This document shows positions 27,131 through 35,525 of a stretch of 64,000 nt of DNA, one piece after another (position 1 is the first letter of the stretch; each line of letters begins with the position of its first letter). The position numbers were made by a program, and so were the translations under genes. Source of the stretch: Geitlerinema sp. PCC 7407 (GTDB taxonomy: Bacteria; Cyanobacteriota; Cyanobacteriia; PCC-7407); contig NC_019703.1 of the NCBI RefSeq assembly GCF_000317045.1, positions 2,716,501 through 2,780,500 on the forward strand. The letters run 5' to 3'. Below the pieces are notes generated by a model. It searched no databases and was not told the origin of the DNA. It saw nothing but the letters and a program-made list of their open reading frames with translations.

Positions 27131-28638
27131 AATCTTCCCTCGTCATTCTCTATCACCGGGAACCCTACGATGAGGTCATCGAAGATGGCCGGGTTCACTA
27201 CCGCGAGAAGAAGAGCCCCAACGGTATCGTGCCCACCCTCAAAAGTTTCTTTTCTGGAGTCCAGCAAGGCACCTGGATCGCCTGGAAGCAGATCAGCTCC
27301 AAGCAGCAGGCCACCTTCGAGGAGCGCATCGTCGTTGAAGACGGCGGCAACTACAATGTGCGCCGGATCCCGCTCACGGCGGACCAGGTGAAGCACTTCT
27401 ATCACATCACCTCCAAAGAGTCTTTTTGGCCGATTCTCCACTCTTTTCCCTGGCACTTTACCTACGAGACCGCCGACTGGGAAAACTTCAAAACCATCAA
27501 CCGTCTCTTTGCGGAAGCCGCCTGTGAAGAAGCCGCCGATGACGCGCTGATTTGGGTCCACGACTATAATTTGTGGCTCGTTCCCAAATATATTCGCGAA
27601 CTCAAGCCCAACGCGAAGATCGCTTTCTTCCACCACACGCCCTTCCCTTCGGTGGATATCTTTAATATCTTGCCGTGGCGTGAAGCCATTATCGACAGCC
27701 TGCTGTGCTGTGATATCTGCGGCTTCCACATTCCCCGCTACTCCGAGAATTTCGTCAATGTGGCGAAGAGTCTCCGGCCCGTTGAGATCGTCAAGAAAGA
27801 AGCGGTCCCCGACCATCTCACATCGGTGGGTACGGCGCTGGCGGAGCCTGAGATGACGACTCAGATTCGCTATAAGGGGCAGCTGGTTCATGTGGACGCG
27901 TTCCCGGTGGGCACCAATCCCCAGCAGATCTTCTCGGTGCTGCGGCGATCGGAGACGGAGGAAAGGCTGGCCAAGATTCGCCAAGAGCTGGGCGATCGCA
28001 AGCTGATCATCTCCGCTGGCCGCGTGGACTATGTCAAAGGCACCCGAGAAACCCTCGAGGCCTACGGTCGTCTACTGGAGCGCCGCCCCGATCTCCACAG
28101 CAAGATCATTTTGCTGGTGACCTCGGTGACGCCCGCCGCCGGCATGCGCGTTTACAAGACCGCCCAGAGCCAGATCGAGCAGCTAGTCGGCAAGATCAAC
28201 GGCCGCTTTGCCAAGCTCGACTGGACGCCGATCCTGCTGTTTACCCAGCCGGTTCCCTTCAACGATCTCATGGCCTACTACAAGGCCGCCGATATCTGCT
28301 GGACCACGCCTCTGCGCGACGGTCTCAACCTGGTCGCCAAGGAGTACATCGTGGCTCAGGAGAAGGGCGGCGGCGCGCTGGTGCTGTCGGAGTTTGTGGG
28401 CGCGGCGGTGGAGCTGCCTGACGCCATCCAGACCAATCCCTACTCGATTGATCGGATGGATGAAGCCATCGATCAGGCGATCGCCATGTCTCCTGAGGAG
28501 CGCAAAGCCCGCATGGAAAAAATGTACGACGTGGTGACGCGCTACGACGTCCAGTGCTGGGCCGATCACCTTTTTGAGCTGTTCCAATCCCTCGACAACA
28601 AGACGCCCAAAAAAGAAGAAGTGCTGACAACGGTCTAA
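27127..28638 (+). CDS. ggpS: Glucosylglycerol-phosphate synthase
   Basis: The 503-aa GT20-family glycosyltransferase joins ADP-glucose and sn-glycerol-3-phosphate to make glucosylglycerol-phosphate, the committed step of osmolyte synthesis. It opens with SSLVILYHREPYDEV and contains REKKSPNGI, FYHITSKESFWPILHSFPW, FFHHTPFPSVDIFNILPWR, AGRVDYVKGT and TPLRDGLNLVAKEY, which match cyanobacterial GgpS closely rather than trehalose-phosphate synthase. ATGA overlap with the upstream phosphatase gives a two-gene synthesis operon. No transmembrane segment is present, so it is cytoplasmic. In Synechocystis GgpS activity responds to salt; nothing in this sequence alone shows that control. Confidence 0.95.
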   Translation: MKSSLVILYHREPYDEVIEDGRVHYREKKSPNGIVPTLKSFFSGVQQGTWIAWKQISSKQQATFEERIVVEDGGNYNVRRIPLTADQVKHFYHITSKESFWPILHSFPWHFTYETADWENFKTINRLFAEAACEEAADDALIWVHDYNLWLVPKYIRELKPNAKIAFFHHTPFPSVDIFNILPWREAIIDSLLCCDICGFHIPRYSENFVNVAKSLRPVEIVKKEAVPDHLTSVGTALAEPEMTTQIRYKGQLVHVDAFPVGTNPQQIFSVLRRSETEERLAKIRQELGDRKLIISAGRVDYVKGTRETLEAYGRLLERRPDLHSKIILLVTSVTPAAGMRVYKTAQSQIEQLVGKINGRFAKLDWTPILLFTQPVPFNDLMAYYKAADICWTTPLRDGLNLVAKEYIVAQEKGGGALVLSEFVGAAVELPDAIQTNPYSIDRMDEAIDQAIAMSPEERKARMEKMYDVVTRYDVQCWADHLFELFQSLDNKTPKKEEVLTTV

Positions 28639-28924
28639 GATCTTCTGCCGGTTCCCCATATTAGTTCCGTGAGCAGAGTCTCTCTTGAGGTGAGAGATCG
28701 ATTTTCCCAGTTCTCACCAAGCGGTCTAGCAAACGTTCTAGTTCTTTCTTGGTTCTTCTAGAGAGCTCTGCTTTTCTTTCAGTCTCTGGGTCACTTTTGG
28801 CTCAAGATCTCTTTTCAAGGCACTTCAAAACCCCTCGCGGGAAAGTGGGCAGCGTGTGTGAACTGAATTACCCTCGAATCAGGGATTCGTTTCATTCCCG
28901 CTGGCAAAAATACACCATCAAACC

Positions 28925-30619
28925 ATGCGAGATTTTTCATCTTTATCAAATACGCCCTATGACCTTGTCATCATTGGCGGCGGCATTAATGGTGCTGGGG
29001 TCGCTCGAGATGCGGCTCTCCGCGGTTTAAAGACACTCTTGTTAGAAAAAGGAGATTTTGCCAGCGGCACCACCAGCTGGTCTACTCGATTAGTTCACGG
29101 CGGCTTGCGCTACCTCGAGTATTTTGAGTTTTCGCTGGTGCGAGAGTCTCTACGAGAGCGCGAGATCCTGCTCAATACCGCGCCTCACCTCGTCGAGGCC
29201 CTCAAACTCACAATCCCGATCTATACCCACAGCGATCGCCCCTATTGGAAGATCTGGGCCGGGATGATTTTGTACGATGTCTTTAGCTATGACAAGACGC
29301 TGCCGTGGCACCAGATGCTTCCCCAGCGCAACTTCCAGCAGCTTTTTCGATCTTTAGACGATCGCGATCTCAAGGGCGGAGCGCAGTACTATGACGCCCA
29401 GGTGGCACAAGCAGAGCGCCTGTGCCTTGAGAATCTCTGGGATGCCCAAGCCGCGGGAGCGACGATCCTCAACTATGCCTGCGTTACGGAGCTGGCGCGA
29501 GAGGGCGATCGCCTTCAGGGGCTGACGGTGAGAGATGAATTAACGGGAGAGACATTTAATCTTGAGCTGGGCGATCGCACTGTGGTGATCAACACCAGCG
29601 GCCCCTGGGTCGACCAGGTGTGTGGCTTGGGGACCGAGCACCATCAGGCAGCACCCATCGGCGCTCGCCAAAAGATGGGCGGCACTAAGGGTAGCCATAT
29701 CATCGTAGAGACGTTTCCGGGGGCTCCCGAGACCGCGCTCTACACCGAGGCACGCCGCGACCAGCGCCCTATTTTTATCGTGCCCTGGCTCGGCATGTAT
29801 CTCATTGGCACCACCGATCTGCCCTACTCCGGAGACCTCGATCGCATCAAGGCCAGCGATGATGAAGTCGACTATCTCCTCGCCGAAGCCAACGCCCTGA
29901 TTCCCAGCGCTCAGCTCACTCGGCAAGACGTGAAATTCACCTACTCCGGAGTGCGGCCGCTGCCCAATGAAGCGGGCAAAAAGCCCGGCAGTATCACTCG
30001 CCGACATATTTTGGTTGATCATGCCTCTGAAGGGGTCAGGAACCTGATCTCTCTGGTGGGGGGCAAGCTCACCACCTATCGCAGCGTTGGCGAAGAGATG
30101 GTCGACGCAGTCTATCAAAAGCGGGGAGAGACAGCGCCTCCCTGCCCCACGCAGCAGCGGCCGCTGCCGGGAGCAATTTTGCCCAAAGATCCCCTGATTG
30201 GCCAAACCATTCAGCGCTATCGCGATCGCGTTTCGCTAGCTTCCATTGACTATCTCTTTTCGGTCTATGGTCGGCAGGCAGAAGACGTGCTGGCCCTGGT
30301 TGATGAGGCTCCAGATTTGGCCCAGCCGATCGCTGAAGACCTGCCGGATATCCGGGCCCAGATCGTCTACAGCGTCCGATCGGAGATGGCCCAAACTCTG
30401 GTGGATATTCTGCGGCGGCGGACGCTCCTAGCAGTCAAGGGCAGCTACGGGCGGGAGCTCTTGCCAGTCATCACCGACGTACTCGCTGCTCACTGCGGCT
30501 GGAGCCGAGAAGCGTGCGATCGCCAGCAGGCTGACTACCACGCCTACATTGAGGCTAACTGCTTGCCCGATTATGCCATTGCCCGCAAGCCTGCTCGCGC
30601 AGCCTCTCTCTCTGCCTAA
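28925..30619 (+). CDS. glpD: Glycerol-3-phosphate dehydrogenase, FAD-dependent
   Basis: The 564-aa flavoprotein oxidises glycerol-3-phosphate to dihydroxyacetone phosphate at the membrane, passing electrons to quinone. The FAD-binding dinucleotide fold is DLVIIGGGINGAGVARDAAL near residue 13, followed by the family signatures LLLEKGDFASGTTSWSTRL and HGGLRYLEY. A DAO-type C-terminal domain completes it. It is 286 bp downstream of ggpS and 52 bp upstream of gpsA. With glpK it drains glycerol from glucosylglycerol breakdown into central metabolism. Confidence 0.94.
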   Translation: MRDFSSLSNTPYDLVIIGGGINGAGVARDAALRGLKTLLLEKGDFASGTTSWSTRLVHGGLRYLEYFEFSLVRESLREREILLNTAPHLVEALKLTIPIYTHSDRPYWKIWAGMILYDVFSYDKTLPWHQMLPQRNFQQLFRSLDDRDLKGGAQYYDAQVAQAERLCLENLWDAQAAGATILNYACVTELAREGDRLQGLTVRDELTGETFNLELGDRTVVINTSGPWVDQVCGLGTEHHQAAPIGARQKMGGTKGSHIIVETFPGAPETALYTEARRDQRPIFIVPWLGMYLIGTTDLPYSGDLDRIKASDDEVDYLLAEANALIPSAQLTRQDVKFTYSGVRPLPNEAGKKPGSITRRHILVDHASEGVRNLISLVGGKLTTYRSVGEEMVDAVYQKRGETAPPCPTQQRPLPGAILPKDPLIGQTIQRYRDRVSLASIDYLFSVYGRQAEDVLALVDEAPDLAQPIAEDLPDIRAQIVYSVRSEMAQTLVDILRRRTLLAVKGSYGRELLPVITDVLAAHCGWSREACDRQQADYHAYIEANCLPDYAIARKPARAASLSA

Positions 30620-30671
30620 AGCGGCGATCGCCCACTTGCATCAAATTCTTTATTGAGTTCAAAGAGAACGG

Positions 30672-31679
30672 ATGGTCAGCAATCTAACCCAAGTCCAATC
30701 CACTCCCAAAACTTCCTTTAGCAAAGGGGCGATCGCTCCCCTCAATCCCTTTCCCTCCCGAACTTCTACAGCAACGGCCACAGTCCTTGGGGCCGGAGCC
30801 TGGGGCAGCGCCCTGGCTACCCTCCTGCGCCGCAACGGCCACGATGTCCGGGTATGGTCCCGGCGCTCGAACGAAACCCTAGAAGAGGCGATCGCGGGCG
30901 TCGATGTGATCGTTTCTGCAATTCCCATGAAGGGCGTCAGCGCCACGGTAGAGGCTCTCCAAGAGTTCACCTTACCGGCCAATATGCTGGTGGTTACAGC
31001 CACCAAGGGACTAGATCCCAACACCGCCGAAACGCCCTCCCAGATTTGGCAGCAGGCCTTTCCCGAGCATCCGGTTGTAGTGCTTTCCGGCCCCAATCTC
31101 TCTAAGGAGATTCAGCAGGGTCTCCCCGCCGCCAGCGTGGCCGCCAGCACCAGCCCCCAGGCCGCCGAAGAAGTGCAGAAACTCTTTTCTTCGGACGCTT
31201 TTCGGGTCTATACCAATGACGATCCCCTCGGCACAGAGCTCGGGGGCACCCTCAAAAACGTCATCGCGATCGCCGCTGGCATCTGCGACGGCCTCGAGCT
31301 CGGCACCAACGCCAAAGCCGCCCTGATCAGCCGCGCCCTCGCCGAGATGGTGCGGGTCGGTCTCCACTTTGGCGCGAAAGCAGAGACATTTTGTGGCCTA
31401 TCGGGCCTAGGAGATTTGCTGGCCACCTGTGACGGCCCCCTCAGCCGCAACTACCGCGTCGGCCAGGGTCTGGCCACCGGCAAATCTCTCACCCAGGTGC
31501 TCGAAGATCTCAAGAGCACAGCTGAAGGTGTGAACACCACTCAGGTTCTGATGGGTATCGCCCAGGAGAACCAGTTAGATCTGCCGATCGCCCGGTGCGT
31601 CTACAGTGTCATTCGCGGGAAAGTCTCTCCCCAAAGAGCTGTAGAAGGCCTAATGGGGCGAGAGCTGACGGCTGAGTAA
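30672..31679 (+). CDS. gpsA: Glycerol-3-phosphate dehydrogenase [NAD(P)+]
   Basis: The protein reduces dihydroxyacetone phosphate to sn-glycerol-3-phosphate, the acceptor for GgpS and for lipid synthesis. Motifs are VLGAGAWGSALA (Rossmann loop near residue 38), VLSGPNLSKEI, the catalytic region LKNVIAIAAGICDGLELG, and GLSGLGDLLATC. The N-terminal extension of about 35 residues, compared with the usual family start, includes a GAIAPLNPFP stretch coded by a HIP1-containing repeat. Its position next to ggpS and glpD couples precursor supply to osmolyte synthesis. Confidence 0.94.
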   Translation: MVSNLTQVQSTPKTSFSKGAIAPLNPFPSRTSTATATVLGAGAWGSALATLLRRNGHDVRVWSRRSNETLEEAIAGVDVIVSAIPMKGVSATVEALQEFTLPANMLVVTATKGLDPNTAETPSQIWQQAFPEHPVVVLSGPNLSKEIQQGLPAASVAASTSPQAAEEVQKLFSSDAFRVYTNDDPLGTELGGTLKNVIAIAAGICDGLELGTNAKAALISRALAEMVRVGLHFGAKAETFCGLSGLGDLLATCDGPLSRNYRVGQGLATGKSLTQVLEDLKSTAEGVNTTQVLMGIAQENQLDLPIARCVYSVIRGKVSPQRAVEGLMGRELTAE

Positions 31680-31784
31680 ACGAGCTTTGGGAGAGCCCGT
31701 TTCTTCTATCGTTTCTCATGTTAGAAACTCTCACTTCAGAGCATCTTAAAGCATAGGCTTTTTGTTAGCTCAATCAGATCAATT

Positions 31785-31824
31785 AAGACAAAAGAGAGAG
31801 GGCGATCGCTCTCTCTTTTGTCTT
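31785..31824. terminator. Bidirectional terminator with a HIP1 loop between gpsA and ggtA
   Basis: A 16-bp perfect stem has AAGACAAAAGAGAGAG at 31785-31800 and its reverse complement at 31809-31824. The HIP1 core GCGATCGC lies in the loop region, and T-rich sequence follows on both strands. It separates convergent gpsA (+) and ggtA (-). Confidence 0.85.
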
Positions 31825-31857
31825 TTATTTTTGTGCAATCTTGTTGACTGAAAGACT

Positions 31858-32931
31858 CTAGCCCACGCGATCGCCCGATTTGACATCAAACCAATAGATC
31901 GCAGATGGCACGAGCGCCAGAGCTACGTGGTCTCCGCTCCAAGACTGGTCGATCGGCACCAGAGCCCGCACGATCTCAGCTTTTTGACCCTCTCCTTTTA
32001 CTTCCATGCTGATGAGATTGCTCATCCCCAAGTTTTCCACCAAGAATACGCGCCCCTCGACTTTTAGATCATCGCCGGGCTGAGGAAAGCGGAGATTTTC
32101 GGGGCGAATCCCCAGCACAATCTCCGGCGGCGGCGTAAGGTTATCAGGCAATGGGATCTTGGTGGAGCCCAGCACCGCGTAGGGTCCCTGGCAGGGGAGC
32201 GTCAGCAAGTTCATCTGGGGACTACCCACAAAGCCCGCCACAAACTGATTGGCCGGATCAGAGTAGATCTGGGCTGGCGGCGCGAGCTGCTGCACCAGTC
32301 CCTGATTCAGCACAGCTACCTTTGTCGACAGCGTCATGGCCTCGGTTTGGTCGTGGGTCACGTAGACCACCGGCACCTGCTGAGACTCAAACAGCTGCTT
32401 GATGTCAGCCCGCACCCGCTCCCGCAGCAGGGCATCCAGGTTACTCAGGGGCTCATCTAACAGAAAGACATCTGGACGGCGCACAAGCGCCCGCCCCAGG
32501 GCTACCCGCTGACGCTGCCCGCCGGAGAGCTGGCTCGGCTTGCGATCCATCAGGCCTTCGAGGCCGAGCACCCGCGTCGCGTCTCCAATTCGCTGATGGA
32601 TCTCATCCGAGGGAGTTTTGCGCAGCTTCAGGCTAGAGGCCATATTCTCAAACACGCTCATGTGTGGATACAGCGCATAGCTCTGAAACACCATGGCGAT
32701 ATTGCGATCGCCCGGCCGCAAATTCGTGACATCCTGGGAGCCGATCAGAACCTGACCTCGCGTTGGCTGTTCCAGACCAGCAATTAGTCTCAGAGTCGTG
32801 GATTTGCCGCAGCCTGAAGGCCCCAAAAGCGTCAGAAATTCATTGTCGCTAACATCAAGACTGATATCTTTGACCGGAACCGTTTTGCGATTATAAGTTT
32901 TATTGAGGTTACGAATTTCTAGTTTTGCCAT
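31858..32931 (-). CDS. ggtA: GgtA, ATPase of the glucosylglycerol ABC importer
   Basis: The 357-aa MalK/UgpC-type ATPase has Walker A GPSGCGKST, a Q-loop in AMVFQSYALYPHM, signature LSGGQRQRVALGRAL, Walker B VFLLDEPLSNLDA, and a switch His in VYVTHDQTEAM. A C-terminal TOBE/regulatory domain of about 120 residues follows. I choose ATG 32931, where the MAKLEIRNL start matches the family; a longer frame to 32976 has no similarity. In Synechocystis ggtA is separate from ggtBCD and sits by ggpP; here too it lies about 14 kb from ggtBCD, at the other end of the cluster. It is the only sugar-type ABC ATPase in the window. Confidence 0.87.
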   Translation of the reverse strand: MAKLEIRNLNKTYNRKTVPVKDISLDVSDNEFLTLLGPSGCGKSTTLRLIAGLEQPTRGQVLIGSQDVTNLRPGDRNIAMVFQSYALYPHMSVFENMASSLKLRKTPSDEIHQRIGDATRVLGLEGLMDRKPSQLSGGQRQRVALGRALVRRPDVFLLDEPLSNLDALLRERVRADIKQLFESQQVPVVYVTHDQTEAMTLSTKVAVLNQGLVQQLAPPAQIYSDPANQFVAGFVGSPQMNLLTLPCQGPYAVLGSTKIPLPDNLTPPPEIVLGIRPENLRFPQPGDDLKVEGRVFLVENLGMSNLISMEVKGEGQKAEIVRALVPIDQSWSGDHVALALVPSAIYWFDVKSGDRVG

Positions 32932-33440
32932 TGTTGGAATTGCAAATACTTCGTACAGCCAAGGCCAGCGTCCCACGCTTCATCAAAGCCAAGTTTCGCA
33001 AGCTATTGCCTGTATTTAGCAAAACTTACTGGGCAGCCAGCGAGGAAGAAACTTGGGAAATTTCGAGTTTTCAGAGCACTATCGCCCTCATTCGAAAGCC
33101 TTGTGCTGAAATCTCGCAAATTTTGCTCTATTTAGTTGGAAATTTTGAAATCAGACAAAATTAGCATAGCGAACAACAGCAAAACACCGGGTTTCTTGCT
33201 GAGTGATTTTCACAAACAGAAACAAAAAGTTATTTTTTGAATCGCTTTTATCGGGTAATAAATTAAAGTTTTTCTCTGTCAACTGTCCTGCGACAGAGTT
33301 CTTTTCAGCCTTTGGTTTAGTATTTTCTTAACTCTGTTTTGAGAGCAGGCCTAAAGGCGATCGCCCTCTTGAATTCATGGATGTTTTCGCTAGGCTGCGA
33401 TCGCCGGAATCGCTCTAAAGTGCGTTATCAGTGACGCAGG
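32932..33440. other. Intergenic region upstream of ggtA
   Basis: About 500 bp lie between the ggtA start (leftward) and the end of the cupin gene. The part nearest ggtA is AT-rich and must carry its promoter. Two HIP1-like octamers lie near 33.36 and 33.40 kb. Open frames here have no recognisable features or codon bias, and I see no RNA gene. Confidence 0.45.
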
Positions 33441-34076
33441 CTATTGCGCCAGGTAGAAAACACATCCTGCTTCAGTCATGTATTCCATCGAGCAAGTCTC
33501 ACCGTGACGAATCCAGGTTCTAGCAGGATGATTCAGAACGCGATCGCCCATCTCACCTTCGACAATGAAAATCTCACTGTGGGGCAGGAGGGTCTCTCTC
33601 ACCCCTGGCTGCCAGCGCACGAGCTGCATCCGCTCAGGATATCCCGCCTGGGCATAGAGAGAGATCAAAAAGATACCCGGGCGATCGCCCGTTTGCCAAG
33701 CCGCGGTCTGGGTATCGATAGAGCACTGAAGCCGCCCAGGACCGCCGTACTGAAGCAGCTTCACGAAGATCACGCAGCCCGACCGCGAGAAGGGAGCGTG
33801 GGCAAATCCAGGGGGATTGAGGAGATAGGAGCCCGCTGGATAGTCACCATATTCGTCTGAGAACACGCCGTCTAGCACTAATATCTCTTCGCCTGCGGGG
33901 TGCTCATGGGTCGGAAAGGCAGAGCTGGAATCGTAGCGCACCACAGAGGTCACCTGGCCTTTTTCGGTGTCTCCTAGGAGATGCAGCCGCTTGCGCCAGA
34001 CAGTGGGACTGGGGCTGGGCTGCCAGTCCATAGCGTTCGTGTTGTGAATAAGGCGATCGCCCGCAGTGATAGTCAT
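33441..34076 (-). CDS. Cupin-domain protein, ChrR-like
   Basis: The 211-aa protein contains two cupin half-barrels. The first has FPTHEHPAGEEILVLDGVFSD, with the metal-ligand pattern H-x-H plus E and a downstream His in NPPGFAHAPF (about residues 54-95). The second, around LLPHSEIFIVEGEMGD, keeps the fold but fewer ligands. This arrangement resembles the ChrR/anti-sigma cupin family, but the zinc-binding anti-sigma N-terminus is absent. Function is unknown; a metal-dependent dioxygenase or sensor role is possible. It is a single gene with a HIP1 octamer near the start codon. Confidence 0.7.
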   Translation of the reverse strand: MTITAGDRLIHNTNAMDWQPSPSPTVWRKRLHLLGDTEKGQVTSVVRYDSSSAFPTHEHPAGEEILVLDGVFSDEYGDYPAGSYLLNPPGFAHAPFSRSGCVIFVKLLQYGGPGRLQCSIDTQTAAWQTGDRPGIFLISLYAQAGYPERMQLVRWQPGVRETLLPHSEIFIVEGEMGDRVLNHPARTWIRHGETCSMEYMTEAGCVFYLAQ

Positions 34077-34168
34077 AATCGATAGTTTTTAGGAGTACTT
34101 TTTTATATCAAGCGTCTGAGAAGCGATCGCTATATATCCAGAAACTTTGTATGTCTAGAAATTCGTTA

Positions 34169-34208
34169 TCACCTTCTCCTTCTCTAATTGCAAAGAAGGA
34201 GAAGGTGA
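34169..34208 (-). terminator. Terminator hairpin after the zinc dehydrogenase gene
   Basis: A 15-bp perfect stem has TCACCTTCTCCTTCT at 34169-34183 and its reverse complement at 34194-34208, around a 10-nt loop. It lies 13 bp beyond the stop of the leftward dehydrogenase gene. Confidence 0.75.
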
Positions 34209-34220
34209 TACGCAAAAAGT

Positions 34221-35276
34221 CTATCCCAATTCCGGATAGATCAAGATCTTGTAGGTCTCCTCTGTGGGCTTCACAGCACGCTCCACTGCTGCGGCCAAGT
34301 CCTTGAGCGGATAGCGATCGCTCACCAGCGCATCTACATCAATGCGCTTATTAAAGACAATATCCGCAGCCAGGTTTTGCAAGCGGTAAGACGAGCTGTA
34401 GCTGCCCATCAGGTCGATTTCTCGGCGATAGAGGACATTGGGATTGATGGGGATCTCCACTTCATCCGGGAACTCCGCAAAGAAGAGAATCTTTCCACCC
34501 TTGCGCGTGCAGTCCAGCGCCTGGAAAAAGGCCTTATCACTGGGCACCGCCAGCAGCGTCGTATCGACGCCCATGCCATTGGTGAGAGCCTGGATCTTTT
34601 GAGCTAGCTCCGGATCGCGCGCGTCAAAGGCTGCCTCTGCGCCGACTTCTTTGGCTTTGGCAATGCGCGAGGGCAGGAGATCTGTCGCGATCGCGCGTCC
34701 ACCAAAGTATTTCACCAGCATCACAAACATCAGACCAATGGGACCAGCCCCCGTCACCAGCACCGTCTGGCCGGGCTGCACCTGGGCTTTTTTGACCGCT
34801 TTCAGGCAGCAGTTGGTCGGCTCCACAAAGCTGGCCTGCTCGAAGGTGATCTCGTCCGGGATCTCCATCAGGCCACCATGGCGCACGATATGTCCCGGCA
34901 CCTTCACATAGTCCGCGAAGCCGCCACCACTGGGCGTGAAGCCTGCGGAAGTCGTGATGTTTTTGTAGACATCACACATCGAGAAATTGTCATTGAGACA
35001 GTAGTCGCAGTGCATACAGGGGATGTGGTGGAGCACCACCACGCGCTGACCGACTTGCCATCCTTTGACGTCTTTGCCCACTGCGGCGATCGTGCCCGCT
35101 GTCTCATGACCAAAAATCCGGGGCGGCTCATACAGCGGATAGAGAATTTTTTTGATGTCCGACTGGCACAGGCCTACCACGCGGACCTGGACGAGCACTT
35201 CGTCATCTCCTAGCTCAGGCTTGGGAACCTCTTCATAGCTGAGCTGATTCACACCGCGAAATACCTGCGCTTTCAT
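34221..35276 (-). CDS. Zinc-dependent alcohol/polyol dehydrogenase (MDR family)
   Basis: The 351-aa protein is a medium-chain dehydrogenase. The catalytic zinc site comes from LCQSD and FGHE. The structural zinc lobe has four cysteines spaced C-x2-C-x2-C-x7-C (CMHCDYC then C after NDNFSM). The NAD(P)-binding fold starts at VLVTGAGPIGLMFV near residue 170. It is close to the threonine/sorbitol dehydrogenase branch, but substrate cannot be read from sequence. I choose ATG 35276; the frame runs 5 codons further upstream. Neighbours do not reveal a pathway. Confidence 0.8.
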   Translation of the reverse strand: MKAQVFRGVNQLSYEEVPKPELGDDEVLVQVRVVGLCQSDIKKILYPLYEPPRIFGHETAGTIAAVGKDVKGWQVGQRVVVLHHIPCMHCDYCLNDNFSMCDVYKNITTSAGFTPSGGGFADYVKVPGHIVRHGGLMEIPDEITFEQASFVEPTNCCLKAVKKAQVQPGQTVLVTGAGPIGLMFVMLVKYFGGRAIATDLLPSRIAKAKEVGAEAAFDARDPELAQKIQALTNGMGVDTTLLAVPSDKAFFQALDCTRKGGKILFFAEFPDEVEIPINPNVLYRREIDLMGSYSSSYRLQNLAADIVFNKRIDVDALVSDRYPLKDLAAAVERAVKPTEETYKILIYPELG

Positions 35277-35525
35277 GGGATATACCTGCAATGCCCTACA
35301 ACGCCGACGTTATCGACTTTATCATTTGGCTCGGGACAGCCCGCGATCGCGCCTTGGAGGCGCTTTGCCTTCGTTTTGCCAAACACCCCACCCCTGTTTA
35401 GGGTGAACATTGTGCCTAGAAAATTCCTAGACCACAATGGAGGCAGTTTGGAGCTGCGCTGGGAGTGGCCTGTCCCAAACCTCTGGGTGCGCGATCGCGG
35501 CCAATCAATCGCCAAACCATTGTGA

